A stretch of 64,000 nucleotides of DNA from Maribacter algarum (ex Lu et al. 2025) (nom. illeg.) (lineage in GTDB: Bacteria; Bacteroidota; Bacteroidia; Flavobacteriales; Flavobacteriaceae), in assembly GCA_947495915.1 (NCBI GenBank), contig CANMAW010000004.1, positions 248,001 to 312,000 on the forward strand. Direction: 5' to 3'. Made by a program: the position numbers and the translations under genes. The first letter of the stretch is position 1. Every line of letters starts with the position of its first letter. The notes under the pieces were generated by a model. The model saw only the letters and a program-made list of their open reading frames with translations. It did no database searches and had not been told where the DNA came from. Below, piece by piece: positions 46,771 to 57,368 of this stretch.

Positions 46771-48258
46771 ATGAAAAGTAGCCACTTTTATATAATTGGG
46801 CTAAGCCTGTTTGTACTTTGCGCCTGCGTGGATAAAAAGAAAACCATAGTGCCCGAAAAAAAAGTGGCACCGAATGTGTTGTTCATTTCTGTGGATGACC
46901 TAAACAATATGTTGGGCATCTTAAAAACCCATCCCAATACGAAAACTCCCAACATCGATAAACTAGCTTCTAAAGGTGTGCTTTTTTCAAATGCTCATTG
47001 TCAAGCACCTTTGTGCGGACCATCAAGAGCTTCCATAATGAGTGGTTTGCGGCCTTCTACCACGGGTATTTACGGAATGATCCCAGATGATAAAATAAGA
47101 TCTGATAATCCTGCAACAAAAGATATAGTTTTTCTACCCGAATATTTCAGCGAAAATGGCTATCATACCATGGGCATTGGTAAATTGTTCCATAGTCATG
47201 CACCCGAAGGAATGTTCGATGAATCCGGAGGAAGGGTAGCACGGTTTGGTCCTTACCCTGACGAACGATTTGTATGGGATGGTTTTGGTACATCGGATAG
47301 GAAAAACCACGGCCGTACGAATACCGATTGGGGTGCATTTCCTGAAGTGGACTCGCTTATGCCCGATCATAAATCCGTTAATTGGGCAATCGATCGCTTG
47401 AACAGAAACTACGACAAACCATTTTTTATGGGCATTGGTTTTCTAAGACCCCATGTGCCACTTTATGTTCCTCAAAAGTGGTTCGATATGCATCCGTTGG
47501 ATAGTATGGAAACCGTGGCTTACCGAGCAGATGATTTAGACGATGTTCCGCCCGTCGCTTTGCAAATCAATGATTTGCCTATGATGCCGTCAACAGATTG
47601 GGCAATTAAAAGTGGGGAATGGCCCAAAATCATTCAGGCTTATTTGGCCTGCGTCAGTTTTGTGGATTACGAAATTGGCCGCATGTTGGATGTGCTTGAA
47701 AATAGCGCACATAAAGACAAAACCGTCATTGTATTGTGGTCCGACCACGGATATCGATTGGGAGAAAAGGGAACTTTTGCCAAGCATGCCCTTTGGGAAT
47801 CAGCTACCAAAGCCCCATTGTTGTTTGTTGCGCCCAACCTTCCAGCGGGAAAGGTCATTGACGAACCCGCAGAAATGCTCTCCATCTACCCCTCCCTATT
47901 AGAACTTTGCGGCCTTCCGGCCTATGAAAGAAACGAAGGAAAAAGTTTAGTGCCTCTAATGCTAGGGAAAGACAAAGAAACTTCGGTGGCTATCACGACA
48001 TTCGGAATGAACAATCACACTATCAAATCGAAGCGCTACCGATATATTCGATACGAAGATGGGGGCGAAGAATTCTACGATCATAGAAATGATCCGAACG
48101 AATTTACGAACCAAGCTAATAATCCCGAATATCAGGACGAGAAATCCGCATTAAAAAAGTTGTTGCCCAAAACGAACGCAGTTTGGGATCCGAACTCTTC
48201 CTATGCTTTTCAGCCTTATTTTGTGGAGCAAAAGGCAAGAACTAGCGAGGCCGATTAG
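46771..48258 (+). CDS. Sulfatase, iduronate-2-sulfatase-like, lipoprotein
   Basis: The 495-residue protein has a lipoprotein signal ending at Cys19. It carries the complete maturation motif Cys82-Gly-Pro-Ser-Arg86, with VLFISVDDLNN at the first metal site, GIGKLFH, RPHVPLYVP and LWSDHGYRLGEKG, a set typical of the iduronate-2-sulfatase/choline-sulfatase-like subgroup. It should remove a sulfate ester from a sugar, probably in the periplasm or on the surface. It is the last gene of the promoter-C unit and converges with the GMC oxidoreductase gene 49 nt away. Confidence 0.92.
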   Translation: MKSSHFYIIGLSLFVLCACVDKKKTIVPEKKVAPNVLFISVDDLNNMLGILKTHPNTKTPNIDKLASKGVLFSNAHCQAPLCGPSRASIMSGLRPSTTGIYGMIPDDKIRSDNPATKDIVFLPEYFSENGYHTMGIGKLFHSHAPEGMFDESGGRVARFGPYPDERFVWDGFGTSDRKNHGRTNTDWGAFPEVDSLMPDHKSVNWAIDRLNRNYDKPFFMGIGFLRPHVPLYVPQKWFDMHPLDSMETVAYRADDLDDVPPVALQINDLPMMPSTDWAIKSGEWPKIIQAYLACVSFVDYEIGRMLDVLENSAHKDKTVIVLWSDHGYRLGEKGTFAKHALWESATKAPLLFVAPNLPAGKVIDEPAEMLSIYPSLLELCGLPAYERNEGKSLVPLMLGKDKETSVAITTFGMNNHTIKSKRYRYIRYEDGGEEFYDHRNDPNEFTNQANNPEYQDEKSALKKLLPKTNAVWDPNSSYAFQPYFVEQKARTSEAD

Positions 48259-48307
48259 CAAGACGTTTCCGGGAAGTGAATGGCTACACAAAGGCCCTTA
48301 AATTGAA

Positions 48308-50008
48308 TTATAGATTCATCTTTTTCAACTCCTCGGCAGCGTAATTTGCCGCTCTTGCCGTTAAGGCCATATAGGTCAATGACGGGTTCTGACAGCCCGC
48401 AGAAGTCATACAGGCTCCGTCGGTAACAAAAACATTGGGAACTTCGTGTAGTTGATTGTATTTGTTCAAAACGGACGTTTTTGGATTACGACCCATTCTA
48501 GCAGTTCCCATCTCATGAATTCCACCACCCATGTAAGAATCTCTATTCGTTGGTCGGACATTCTTAAATCCAGACTTTTCCAACATTTCCTGAGCCTGGA
48601 TTATCCAGTCTTTTTTCATCAATTTTTCATTTTCTTTGAACTCGGCATCGAATACGATAGTAGGCAAACCATACTTGTCCAGTTTGTCATAATTGAGGAA
48701 CATTTTATTTTCATGGTATGGCAGTACTTCCCCAAAGCCTCCCAGGTTGATGCGCCACCCTCCTGGTTCCAATATTGCTTTTTTGAGGTCTTGCCCATAG
48801 GCGGCCTCAGCAATCATCACACTATAATCATTTCGCCCTGCACCACCTTGATATCCGTATCCTCTTATAAAATCCACCTTTTCGGATTTCGAATTTATAT
48901 TTCGGAATCTAGGAATATAAATTCCATTCGGCCTTCGGCCTTTATAATACTTGTCTTCGTATCCGTCAATTTTAGCGGTTGCGCCAGATCCCAATTGGTG
49001 ATCCATGATGTTATGCCCTAATTCTCCACTTGCATTGCCCATTCCGTTCGGAAAAGCTTCCGATTTCGACTGCATTAAAATTGAAGTGGAAGCCATTGAG
49101 GAGGCACATAAAAAGACGATTTTTGATTTGTATTCGATGATTTCCTTTGTTTCCGCATCTACAATACGAACCCCGGTCGCTTTCCTTTTGTCCTTATCGT
49201 ATACTACTTCAAATACAATAGAATTAGGCCGAAGGGTCATTTTCCCTGTTGCCTCGGCCATCGGCAATGTTGAGGAATTTGAACTAAAGTAGGCACCATA
49301 CGGACAGCCTCTTTTACACCGATTTCTGTATTGACAGGTTCCCCTTCCAGCACCTGGTTTTGACCCCTCGGTGATGTGTGCTACCCTTCCAATAGTCAGG
49401 ACCCGGTCCTTATAATTTTTTGCAATCCCATTTTTTAAATGCTCTTCCACACAATTTAGATCCATTGGTTTTAAAAACACGCTATCGGGCAGTTGTGGCA
49501 AGCCCAAGGCTTCCCCACTGATACCCACATGTTTTTCGACGTATGCATACCAAGGTTCAATGTCTTTGTATCGAATAGGCCAATCGACCCCTATACCATC
49601 CCTTGCATTGGCTTCAAAATCAAGATCGGACCAACGATAGGTCTGTTTTCCCCAGATCAGGGAGCGACCGCCAACCTGTGTGCCTCGAATCCAATCGAAA
49701 CGTTTGACCTCATCATAATCATAATCTTCATCCCTATTAAAAAAGTGTCGTGTTGCCTCATCAAAACCCCAGCGGGATTGTTTTGGGTACTTGACCAAAA
49801 TCTTTGAGGGCGTCCTTCCGCCATTAGGCATGTCCCAAGGGTCGAGATGCATAGTTGGGTAATCGAGAAGATGGTTTACCATTCTACCTCGTTCAAGAAC
49901 AAGGGTTTTGAGCCCTTTTTCACAAAGCTCTTTGGCAGCCCATCCCCCACTAATTCCGGTTCCGACTACTATGGCGTCAAAAGTTTCTCCCGATGATTTT
50001 ATTTGCAT
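48308..50008 (-). CDS. GMC-family FAD oxidoreductase
   Basis: The 566-residue protein has the FAD site VVGTGISGGWAAKELCEKG at the N-terminus, and the GMC C-terminal region with HEMGTARMG and VTDGAC...QNPSLTYMALTARAA. A cysteine cluster (Cys-x5-Cys-x3-Cys in GTCQYRNRCKRGCPYGA) is typical of the gluconate/sugar dehydrogenase-like subgroup, in which the large subunit passes electrons to a cytochrome. The small subunit-3 partner usually encoded beside it is not seen. No signal peptide. It is the last gene of the minus-strand unit GH3-GH105-RhaM-GMC, so it probably oxidises a sugar or alcohol released from the polysaccharide. Confidence 0.88.
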   Translation of the reverse strand: MQIKSSGETFDAIVVGTGISGGWAAKELCEKGLKTLVLERGRMVNHLLDYPTMHLDPWDMPNGGRTPSKILVKYPKQSRWGFDEATRHFFNRDEDYDYDEVKRFDWIRGTQVGGRSLIWGKQTYRWSDLDFEANARDGIGVDWPIRYKDIEPWYAYVEKHVGISGEALGLPQLPDSVFLKPMDLNCVEEHLKNGIAKNYKDRVLTIGRVAHITEGSKPGAGRGTCQYRNRCKRGCPYGAYFSSNSSTLPMAEATGKMTLRPNSIVFEVVYDKDKRKATGVRIVDAETKEIIEYKSKIVFLCASSMASTSILMQSKSEAFPNGMGNASGELGHNIMDHQLGSGATAKIDGYEDKYYKGRRPNGIYIPRFRNINSKSEKVDFIRGYGYQGGAGRNDYSVMIAEAAYGQDLKKAILEPGGWRINLGGFGEVLPYHENKMFLNYDKLDKYGLPTIVFDAEFKENEKLMKKDWIIQAQEMLEKSGFKNVRPTNRDSYMGGGIHEMGTARMGRNPKTSVLNKYNQLHEVPNVFVTDGACMTSAGCQNPSLTYMALTARAANYAAEELKKMNL

Positions 50009-50064
50009 TTTACTTTTTTGTTTTTAGTTAATTGAGATGCAAGCACAAAGGATTATAGTCTGAG

Positions 50065-50379
50065 CTAGTCCATATAAAAAACTTCTTCCAGGGCTGCAGA
50101 TACTGGTGAGTTATCGGGATTGACTTCCATGATATCCGCCATAAAATCCCACCACTTTTTCACAATAGGATTATCCGACAAATCCTGGGAGCCGCCTTCG
50201 CCAGTTACTTTTTGAAATGCGAAAAGCGTATGGGTGTCTTCATCAAAAAAAATGGAATATTCACTGACTCCAGCATCTTTGAGCAATTGTTTCAATTCTG
50301 GCCATATAGCATTATGCCTTTTGACATACGCCTCTTTTTGACCGGGGTTCAACTTCATTTTGAAGGCCAATCTTTTCAT
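50065..50379 (-). CDS. rhaM: L-rhamnose mutarotase
   Basis: The 104-residue protein matches the rhamnose mutarotase (RhaM/YiiL) family in length and sequence: FKMKLNPGQKEAYVKRHNAIWPEL with the active-site His, EYSIFFDEDTHTLFAFQKV, and the NPIVKKWWDFMADIM helix. It interconverts alpha- and beta-L-rhamnose, which is direct evidence that rhamnose is a product of this locus. It lies between the GMC and GH105 genes of the minus-strand unit, 9 nt after GH105. Confidence 0.93.
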   Translation of the reverse strand: MKRLAFKMKLNPGQKEAYVKRHNAIWPELKQLLKDAGVSEYSIFFDEDTHTLFAFQKVTGEGGSQDLSDNPIVKKWWDFMADIMEVNPDNSPVSAALEEVFYMD

Positions 50380-50388
50380 ATTCTTAGT

Positions 50389-51519
50389 TTAGTGATCCAA
50401 TTTCAATATTTCGCTACCAGCCAACAAAAAAGCTCCCGTACCATAATTTTGCCAGCTATCGGCATCCGCCGGTCTAGGGTCATACCCAATATTTTGTACC
50501 CAACCCACCATACCGTTGTCTTTTTGGCATTTGGCGAGTGCTAACCATGCTTTCATAACAACCGGAGTGTACTCATTTTTATCCAAAACACCGTTGTTTA
50601 TTCCCCAAGTAAGGGCAAAGGTGTAAAAACCACTTCCGCTTACTTCTCCATGGTCGAAGGATTCGGGAGAAAGTAAACTCGTGCGCCATAGACCATCTTC
50701 ATGCTGTATTTCCTTAATTTTCTGGGCCATTTCTTTGTATAGGTTCAGGTAAAAATCACGATGTTTATAGTCTTCGGGCATGTCATCAAGTATTAATGCC
50801 AAACCACCCAATACCCAACCATTTCCTCGGGACCAGAATATTTTTTTGCCGTTTTCCTCTTTCAAATCGTCGGCAGTACCTTTCCACAAAAATCGAGCGT
50901 CTCGAGCAAAAAGGTGCTCTTCTTTGTCATATAAGAGATTGTAGGTTTCCATATAGTATTTATGCATTATATCCAAATGTTTCATATCTCCGGTATGGTT
51001 CGCGTACAGGGTGAGCATAGGTGGTGCCATAAAAAGCGCATCACACCACCACCATAGTATATTCTTTACGGGATCTTTATCCGTACCATCTCTCCATTTG
51101 TTCGGTTCGTATAAATGTTTTTGGATAAAGGTTTCGGTTGGCTTCAAATCCACATAATTTTTACGTGTGTCGTTCATCACCAAATATAGATAACCATAGG
51201 AAACCGTTACATCATCTGCGTGAAAGTAACGGTCATAGGTTTTCCACTTGTTCCAATAGCCTGTATTTTTCAGGGCAGCAAGAAAAATTTGGTTTTGAGT
51301 GGATTTGTGGGCTCGTGCAATCCCAATCTGGTATGCCCCGTTTGTCCAATCCGTAGGCGCGACTGCGAATATGGGATGTGCTTCTTGCCACTCCATAGCC
51401 CGCACCATATTTTTTTCGATTTCTTTGTTGTCCATTTGTTGGGCGGAAACTATACAGGCACTGATTATTCCAATAAATAATATGGTAAATATGTTTCTGA
51501 AAGTTTGTTTTTTTTTCAT
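50389..51519 (-). CDS. GH105 unsaturated rhamnogalacturonyl/ulvan-type hydrolase
   Basis: The start at 51519 is chosen over an in-frame ATG at 51552, which overlaps the GH3 gene; it opens a signal peptide ([15 protein letters not shown]..., ends VSAQ). The 376-residue protein is an (alpha/alpha)6 toroid of the GH105 family: [28 protein letters not shown] with the conserved Asp, [14 protein letters not shown], and the late [12 protein letters not shown]105 enzymes hydrolyse unsaturated uronic acids left by polysaccharide lyases, so the substrate should contain uronate next to rhamnose, as in ulvan or rhamnogalacturonan. It is 22 nt after the GH3 gene. Confidence 0.9.
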   Translation of the reverse strand: MKKKQTFRNIFTILFIGIISACIVSAQQMDNKEIEKNMVRAMEWQEAHPIFAVAPTDWTNGAYQIGIARAHKSTQNQIFLAALKNTGYWNKWKTYDRYFHADDVTVSYGYLYLVMNDTRKNYVDLKPTETFIQKHLYEPNKWRDGTDKDPVKNILWWWCDALFMAPPMLTLYANHTGDMKHLDIMHKYYMETYNLLYDKEEHLFARDARFLWKGTADDLKEENGKKIFWSRGNGWVLGGLALILDDMPEDYKHRDFYLNLYKEMAQKIKEIQHEDGLWRTSLLSPESFDHGEVSGSGFYTFALTWGINNGVLDKNEYTPVVMKAWLALAKCQKDNGMVGWVQNIGYDPRPADADSWQNYGTGAFLLAGSEILKLDH

Positions 51520-51541
51520 TGTGTACTTCTTAAGTTTGCTT

Positions 51542-53803
51542 CTATTTTTCAAGTCTGAATTGGGCTGAAACTCCTTTTTTAGATGAAGTCCCTATCATAA
51601 CAGTGTAGTCTCCTGCTTCCAATATTTTTTCCATTGTGGGGCCTGTGAATTTCAACATCTCGGGATTTATTGCAAAAGTTACGGATTTTGATTGACCTGG
51701 TTCAAGTTCGATTTTTTCAAACCCCTTCAATTCTTTATCCGGTCTGGTTACGGAACCTATTTCATCCTTTATATACATCTGAACTACTTCCTTGGCTTTC
51801 ATTTTTCCGGTATTGGTTACTTGTACACTAACCTTTATTTCTGAGGAAGGAGTGATTGTACTATTTGATAATTGTAATCCGCTGTATTCAAATTTGCCAT
51901 AACTCAATCCATGTCCAAAAGGAAATAATGGCCCATCCTTCAAGAACAAATAACCTTTTTTATTGTTGATTCCCTTCATACTATAGTGAAAAGGTAATTG
52001 TCCGATGGACCTTGGAATGGTAACCGGGGATTTTCCAGAAGGTGAAATCTCCCCGAAAATGATTTTTGCTAAAGAAGAATCACCGAACTCGCTAAGGTCC
52101 CAGCCGTCTAAAATGGCACCTGCGTGCTCGGCGATTGTGTTAATAGCTAGTGTTCTTCTATGCTTTAAGACTACGATAAGCGGTTTGCCATGCTCCTTTA
52201 TACGTCTTACCAGCTCATCTTGTGCGCCGACGGGTTCGATTGTAGCTCGGTCTCCGAGGGCACCATTAAAAAATGCTTCCTTTGAAGTGAACTCATCTCC
52301 ACCTAAAAATAAGACAGTTATGTCGGCTTCTTGGGCTATGTCGGTCAACCGTTGCAGCGTTTGTTGATCAGTTGTTAGGAGATTGGGAACCCCTTTGTTT
52401 CCGTCGGTCAATTCAAAACCCTTGTCTGCCACAAATGAAATGTCAGCTCCTGCAACGGATTCAAAAGCGGCTTTAGTACCTTCATTCAGTAAAGGCCCCA
52501 ATAAGGCGATTTTCTTATTTGTTCTTTGAATAGGAAGAGTATTTCCTTTATTCTTTAAAAGGATAATCGATTCTAAATCGGCCTCCTGCGCCAAAGCCAA
52601 AGAATTGGGATTCCTCACTTCTTTTTCTACTTTTTCGATATCCACAAATGGATTGTCAAATAATCCCAAAATCATCTTTGTACGAAGCACACGCCTTACG
52701 GAACGGTCGATCATTTTTTCGACACTTGGGTCTTTTTTGACTATTTCAGGTAAATACGCATAGGAATCCTCGGCGTATAAATCGATATCGATGCCCGCCA
52801 CTAAGCCCATTAAGGCGGCAGCTTCGGGTGTTTCGGCAACTTTCATAAAATAATACAGTCGGGCGATGTCGTTGGAATCAGAAACTACATACCCATCAAA
52901 GCCCCATTGGTCTCTCAAGACCCCTGTCAGCAATTTTGGATTACCGTGACTGGCAACCCCATTCAAATCTCCGTGGGAAGCCATGATTCCCAGAGTACGA
53001 GCTTCTTTAACAGCAGCTTCGAAAGGTGGGTAAATTTCATCTACTAAGGTTCTCGGTGATATCTCTACGGCCGCAAAATTGGAGCCGCCAAGCACTTGTC
53101 CATATCCTGCAAAATGCTTTGCAACGGCACCGATATGAGTTCCAGCACCTAAACCTTCGTAATTACCTTGTACCCCTTTTATTGCGTTAATGACCATTTG
53201 GGTGGTCAGGTAAGTATCTTCCCCAAATGCTTCTGACATACGGCCAAAACGTGGGTCACGAACTATATCGGCCTCTGGGGAATGACACATGTGCATGCCA
53301 CGCAAACGAGCCTCTCGACCGACAACATCCCAAATACGGTTGACCAGTTCAGGATTAAACGATGCAGCCGAAGTAATCGGTCTGCCAAACTTGGTACAGC
53401 CGTCAGCATCTACCCCATTGTAAGACTCGGTAACAAACAAGGCAGGGATGCCCCATCGGTTACTTTTGATAACATACTTCTGTAATTCGTTGTTTAGCTT
53501 GGCGGCAGCCAAGGGTGAAATATGCTCTCCAGGATTTTTAATACCCGCAATGCCGAGTTTTAATTTTTCCACGACCCTATCGGAAAGTTTCAGTCTTCCT
53601 TTCTCATCGGATTCGACCCCAATGTTAGCATGGAAAATACGCATCTGCGCCACCTTTTCTTCAAGGGACATTCTGGGCAATAGATCATCGACCCTTTCAT
53701 CTATAGTGAGGGACTTATCCTGATATGGCATCCTTCCCCTTTGAGCATAACTCATATAAAAACCCACAAGTGCCACTAAAAGGACTAAAATTTTATTCTT
53801 CAT
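51542..53803 (-). CDS. GH3 beta-glycosidase, secreted
   Basis: The 753-residue protein has a signal peptide (1-20, ends SYA) and the GH3 layout: a TIM-barrel with KHFAGYG, nucleophile Asp309 in GYVVSDSND, an alpha/beta sandwich domain, and a C-terminal fibronectin-III domain ([19 protein letters not shown]). It should cleave a beta-linked glucose, xylose or glucuronyl residue; the exact sugar is not readable. The presence of xylose in ulvan would fit. It leads the minus-strand unit ending at 48308 and has promoter copy G 51 nt before its start. Confidence 0.92.
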   Translation of the reverse strand: MKNKILVLLVALVGFYMSYAQRGRMPYQDKSLTIDERVDDLLPRMSLEEKVAQMRIFHANIGVESDEKGRLKLSDRVVEKLKLGIAGIKNPGEHISPLAAAKLNNELQKYVIKSNRWGIPALFVTESYNGVDADGCTKFGRPITSAASFNPELVNRIWDVVGREARLRGMHMCHSPEADIVRDPRFGRMSEAFGEDTYLTTQMVINAIKGVQGNYEGLGAGTHIGAVAKHFAGYGQVLGGSNFAAVEISPRTLVDEIYPPFEAAVKEARTLGIMASHGDLNGVASHGNPKLLTGVLRDQWGFDGYVVSDSNDIARLYYFMKVAETPEAAALMGLVAGIDIDLYAEDSYAYLPEIVKKDPSVEKMIDRSVRRVLRTKMILGLFDNPFVDIEKVEKEVRNPNSLALAQEADLESIILLKNKGNTLPIQRTNKKIALLGPLLNEGTKAAFESVAGADISFVADKGFELTDGNKGVPNLLTTDQQTLQRLTDIAQEADITVLFLGGDEFTSKEAFFNGALGDRATIEPVGAQDELVRRIKEHGKPLIVVLKHRRTLAINTIAEHAGAILDGWDLSEFGDSSLAKIIFGEISPSGKSPVTIPRSIGQLPFHYSMKGINNKKGYLFLKDGPLFPFGHGLSYGKFEYSGLQLSNSTITPSSEIKVSVQVTNTGKMKAKEVVQMYIKDEIGSVTRPDKELKGFEKIELEPGQSKSVTFAINPEMLKFTGPTMEKILEAGDYTVMIGTSSKKGVSAQFRLEK

Positions 53804-53825
53804 TTTCAGTAGTTCAATTGAAGGC

Positions 53826-53871
53826 TAAAATATCACTAAGAAACAATTAGGGCATCCTGCTCTGTCGTGCT
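53826..53871 (-). promoter_or_regulatory. Locus promoter copy G (minus strand)
   Basis: On the minus strand GCACGACAGAGCAGGATGC (53871-53853) is followed, 21 nt after GGAT, by TATTTTAG (53833-53826), one mismatch from TAnnTTTG. It lies 51 nt before the GH3 start. It is the only reverse-strand copy and serves the only minus-strand unit that begins in the window's PUL. Confidence 0.7.
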
Positions 53872-54045
53872 ATAAAAAAATGTTATTGGCCTGGTTCCTT
53901 TTCATGTGGATACTGCGTTCGGGTAGCTGAGAAGTGTGATCACTTGACCGAACCACGAAGCAGATTCAATTAAAGTATGTACTAATGAAACCTAAATGGT
54001 AAGCCTAAAAAATCTTTTGGATTTTTAGAATCAGGAAAATGGTAA

Positions 54046-54091
54046 GCGGTACAGTGCAGGATACTTTGTAGCTATAATAACATTAATGTTG
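54046..54091 (+). promoter_or_regulatory. Locus promoter copy D (distal, upstream of susC)
   Basis: GCGGTACAGTGCAGGATAC (54046-54064) is followed, 21 nt after GGAT, by TAATGTTG (54084-54091), one mismatch from TAnnTTTG. It is 246 nt before susC and 176 nt upstream of copy E, so susC/D have two tandem promoters of the same kind. Confidence 0.7.
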
Positions 54092-54221
54092 TTGAATAAT
54101 AGATGTCTTATTCGATTTTCAAATTACCCCATATAGGCAGAAATACAATTGTTAAACAATTAATTACAGTAGCGATAAATCATGCATAATGTGCTCATTA
54201 AGAATAGAAAAACAGCACAGT

Positions 54222-54267
54222 ACAGCACAGTGCAGGATGAGCACAAAGAAGTACTCTAATATTTTTG
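54222..54267 (+). promoter_or_regulatory. Locus promoter copy E (proximal, upstream of susC)
   Basis: ACAGCACAGTGCAGGATGA (54222-54240) is followed, 21 nt after GGAT, by TATTTTTG (54260-54267), a perfect TAnnTTTG box. It lies 70 nt before susC. A further CAGCACAGTA partial copy directly precedes it (54213-54222), making a short tandem. Confidence 0.8.
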
Positions 54268-54308
54268 AAGCAATCAAACAATAATTCTTTACTTAAATAA
54301 ACAACTGT

Positions 54309-57300
54309 ATGAAAAAAACTAAATCAACTTCAAACAAACTTTGGACACTGTTCCTGACTTTGTTGCTTGCATTCAGCTCTATGGCTGGATGGTCTCAACA
54401 AACCGTTACGGGTACGGTATCTGATAGCGAAGGGCCATTACCCGGGGCATCAGTAGTCATAAAAGGCACCACTCAAGGTGTTAGTACAGACTTCGATGGA
54501 AATTATACCATTGAAGCGGGATCCGACGACACCTTACAATTTTCTTACATTGGTTTTGCCACTAAAGAAGTAGTTGTGGGCGTTCAAAACCAAATCAACG
54601 TAATTTTGGAAACAGACAACGCACTTGATGAAGTCGTTGTTATCGGTTATGGTACCACAACCAAAAAAGATCTTACTGGTTCTGTATCATCCGTAAGTTC
54701 TGAAGATATTACGCAAGTACCTGCTTCTCGGGTGGATCAAGTACTACAAGGTAGGGCCGCAGGAGTTCAGGTAACTCAATCTAGTGGTGCACCTGGAGCG
54801 GGGACCGCCATTCGAGTAAGGGGTGGTAACTCTATCACGGGTAGCAACGAGCCACTATTTGTTATTGATGGTATCGTGGTTGGGACCAACTTCAACTTGA
54901 ACAATATCAATCCTAGCGATATTCAATCCCTTGAAATTCTAAAGGATGCATCCTCTATTGCAATTTATGGTTCAAGAGGTGCGAACGGCGTAGTTTTGAT
55001 TACTACAAAAAGCGGTCGCAGCACTGGAACCGGAAAACCACAAGTGAGTGTTAATGTATTCACCAGTATGCAAATGTTGCCTGAACTTCCAGACCTGCTG
55101 ACCCGTGAAGAACAAATCGCTTTTACGAATGAAAGTGCAGAGTTCAGGAATGTGGCTGCACCATTCCCTGATGCGCCTTCTACCTACCCGAATAACGATT
55201 GGGTGGATTTAACGACAGGCCCAGCCCCAATGTATAATGCAGATGTATCCATATCAGGAGCGTCAGATAATGTGAACTACTTTAACTCCATTAACTATTT
55301 TAATCAAGAAGGTATCGTAAAAAGTACGGGGATCGAGAAATTTATATTTAGATCGAATCTAGATATTAATCTAAGTGATAAATTGAAAGCTGGTTTCCGT
55401 ATCAATTACTCGAGAATTAAAAGCAACCGTGCACTTACCTCTTTTGGCGCCAATGCCTTTGGAACGTTGCGCACACAACCTGCATTCAATGATGATGGTA
55501 CCTTTAACGGGTTTAATGATGTGGTCGGTGCGCCATTTAGTAATCCGCTTGCCAATTTCGAACTGAATAGCGGTGAGACCTATACCAATAATTTGTTGGG
55601 TACGGTTTATTTGGAATATAAACCTGCGCCAGCCTGGACGATTCGTTCGACTTTTAGCCCAGAATTTAATAATGTGAAACGAAACATCTTTAATTCCAGT
55701 CAACTACCTGGTAATCTTGCCGTAGGTATAACCGATGGCGGTAATGCAAGTGTAAGAACTGTAGCAGGGGTAGGTTGGAACAATGAAAACACCATACAGT
55801 ACAATACTGATTTTGGTGAGGACCATAGCTTAACCGTGCTCGGTGGTGCTTCTTTTCAAAAAGTATCTAATGAAATTACGGAAGCAGAGGCAGCGGGTAT
55901 TACCAGTGATGCCACTGGCTTTAATAACCTAGGCAATTCAGATCCAATTAGATCTATTGTGAGCAGTGGCTATAACGGATTTCAAATCGCTTCGTTCTTT
56001 GGAAGGATAAACTATGACTACAAAGATAAATACCTATTGACCTTGGTTGGTCGAACAGATGGTAGTTCTGTTTTTGCGCCAGGAAACAAGTACAATTTCT
56101 ACCCTTCCGTGGCGGCAGCATGGAACATCAATGAAGAAGAGTTCATGCAAAATCAGAGCTTATTCAGTAATTTAAAGTTAAGAGCCAGCTGGGGGCTTTC
56201 TGGTAATCAAGCAATTGGCCCCTACAGAACATTCGGAGTACTGACAGAAGCAAATACTACGCTTAACGGTTCAGAGGTGCCAGGCCTAACCCTGGGCAGG
56301 CCTTCCAACCCAAACCTACAATGGGAGACTACCACTTCATTGGATATCGCTTTGGAAGCATCATTGTTCGGAGGTAGACTCTTCACGGAATTCAACTATT
56401 ACCAAAAAGAGACCAACGACCTACTCTTGGATGTAACAATCCCTAGACAAACCGGATTTACAAGTCAACTGCAAAATATTGGGGCACTAGAAAACAAAGG
56501 ATGGGAATTATTGGTGAATTCAACCAATATAGCCAACGAAAACTTTAATTGGAAAACCACTTTGACATTAGCAAGAAATAAGAATGAAATTTTAGATCTT
56601 GGGGGTCAAGAATTCATTGACCTTGTTGTAGACCCCATAATAGGTTCCGGTAATACGCGATTAATCGTAGGTGAATCCGTTCCTGTTTATACAGGGGTAA
56701 ATTATTTAGGAACTTGGAAGAGTCAAGCAGAGATTGATGCTTCTGGGCTTACTGCTCAAGTTGTTGGTGGATCAAGATTTGAGGATCTGAACGGTGATGG
56801 TATCATCTCGACCGAAGATAATGTTGTTCTGGGTAGTCCATTTCCCGACCTGATTTACGGGTTCGAAAACTCATTTTCTTACAAAAATCTAGATTTCTCC
56901 TTTTTCTTTCAAGGCACCACAGGCAATGAAGTGTTCAATTTAAGGATGCGTAATCACTATTTTAATCGTGGTGAAACGGTGAAATTTGGAGATTTGCGAG
57001 ACCGTTGGACGGTTGACAACCCCACCTCTGATATTCCTCGAGCTGGTGCGGACTCCGTAACTAATACACCTCCTAATTCAGAATATGTAGAGGATGGTTC
57101 ACATATACGTCTTAAGGCGGTACGATTAGCTTATAACTTTCCTACCGAAAAAATAGGCCTGGACGGAGTCAAAAATGCAACATTATATATAAACGGAAGT
57201 AACTTATTATTGTTCTCAAAGACTCGATTGATAGAGCCAGAAGCCAATAATTTTAACGAAGGCAATAATCAATTTGGTAATATAGCACTAGGATATTTAG

Positions 57301-57356
57301 ATGGGCAATATCCCAACCCTAGAATTATTACCCTTGGTCTAAACGTAACTTTTTAA
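54309..57356 (+). CDS. SusC-family TonB-dependent transporter
   Basis: The 1015-residue protein has a signal peptide (ends WSQ), a carboxypeptidase-like N-terminal domain (TVTGTVSDSEGPLPGASVVIKG...), a plug (VVVIGYGTTTKKDLTGSVSSV, then QVLQGRAAGVQVTQ) and a 22-strand barrel with the SusC-type end GLNVTF. It imports oligosaccharides released from the substrate across the outer membrane, with the SusD partner encoded 12 nt downstream. It is preceded by two copies of the locus promoter. Confidence 0.96.
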   Translation: MKKTKSTSNKLWTLFLTLLLAFSSMAGWSQQTVTGTVSDSEGPLPGASVVIKGTTQGVSTDFDGNYTIEAGSDDTLQFSYIGFATKEVVVGVQNQINVILETDNALDEVVVIGYGTTTKKDLTGSVSSVSSEDITQVPASRVDQVLQGRAAGVQVTQSSGAPGAGTAIRVRGGNSITGSNEPLFVIDGIVVGTNFNLNNINPSDIQSLEILKDASSIAIYGSRGANGVVLITTKSGRSTGTGKPQVSVNVFTSMQMLPELPDLLTREEQIAFTNESAEFRNVAAPFPDAPSTYPNNDWVDLTTGPAPMYNADVSISGASDNVNYFNSINYFNQEGIVKSTGIEKFIFRSNLDINLSDKLKAGFRINYSRIKSNRALTSFGANAFGTLRTQPAFNDDGTFNGFNDVVGAPFSNPLANFELNSGETYTNNLLGTVYLEYKPAPAWTIRSTFSPEFNNVKRNIFNSSQLPGNLAVGITDGGNASVRTVAGVGWNNENTIQYNTDFGEDHSLTVLGGASFQKVSNEITEAEAAGITSDATGFNNLGNSDPIRSIVSSGYNGFQIASFFGRINYDYKDKYLLTLVGRTDGSSVFAPGNKYNFYPSVAAAWNINEEEFMQNQSLFSNLKLRASWGLSGNQAIGPYRTFGVLTEANTTLNGSEVPGLTLGRPSNPNLQWETTTSLDIALEASLFGGRLFTEFNYYQKETNDLLLDVTIPRQTGFTSQLQNIGALENKGWELLVNSTNIANENFNWKTTLTLARNKNEILDLGGQEFIDLVVDPIIGSGNTRLIVGESVPVYTGVNYLGTWKSQAEIDASGLTAQVVGGSRFEDLNGDGIISTEDNVVLGSPFPDLIYGFENSFSYKNLDFSFFFQGTTGNEVFNLRMRNHYFNRGETVKFGDLRDRWTVDNPTSDIPRAGADSVTNTPPNSEYVEDGSHIRLKAVRLAYNFPTEKIGLDGVKNATLYINGSNLLLFSKTRLIEPEANNFNEGNNQFGNIALGYLDGQYPNPRIITLGLNVTF

Positions 57357-57368
57357 AAAAAATTAGAT

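Noticed and set aside
48452-49021. 189-codon frame antisense to the GMC oxidoreductase
   Set aside because: The opposite strand encodes a complete, well-matched enzyme, and this product shows no recognisable domain.
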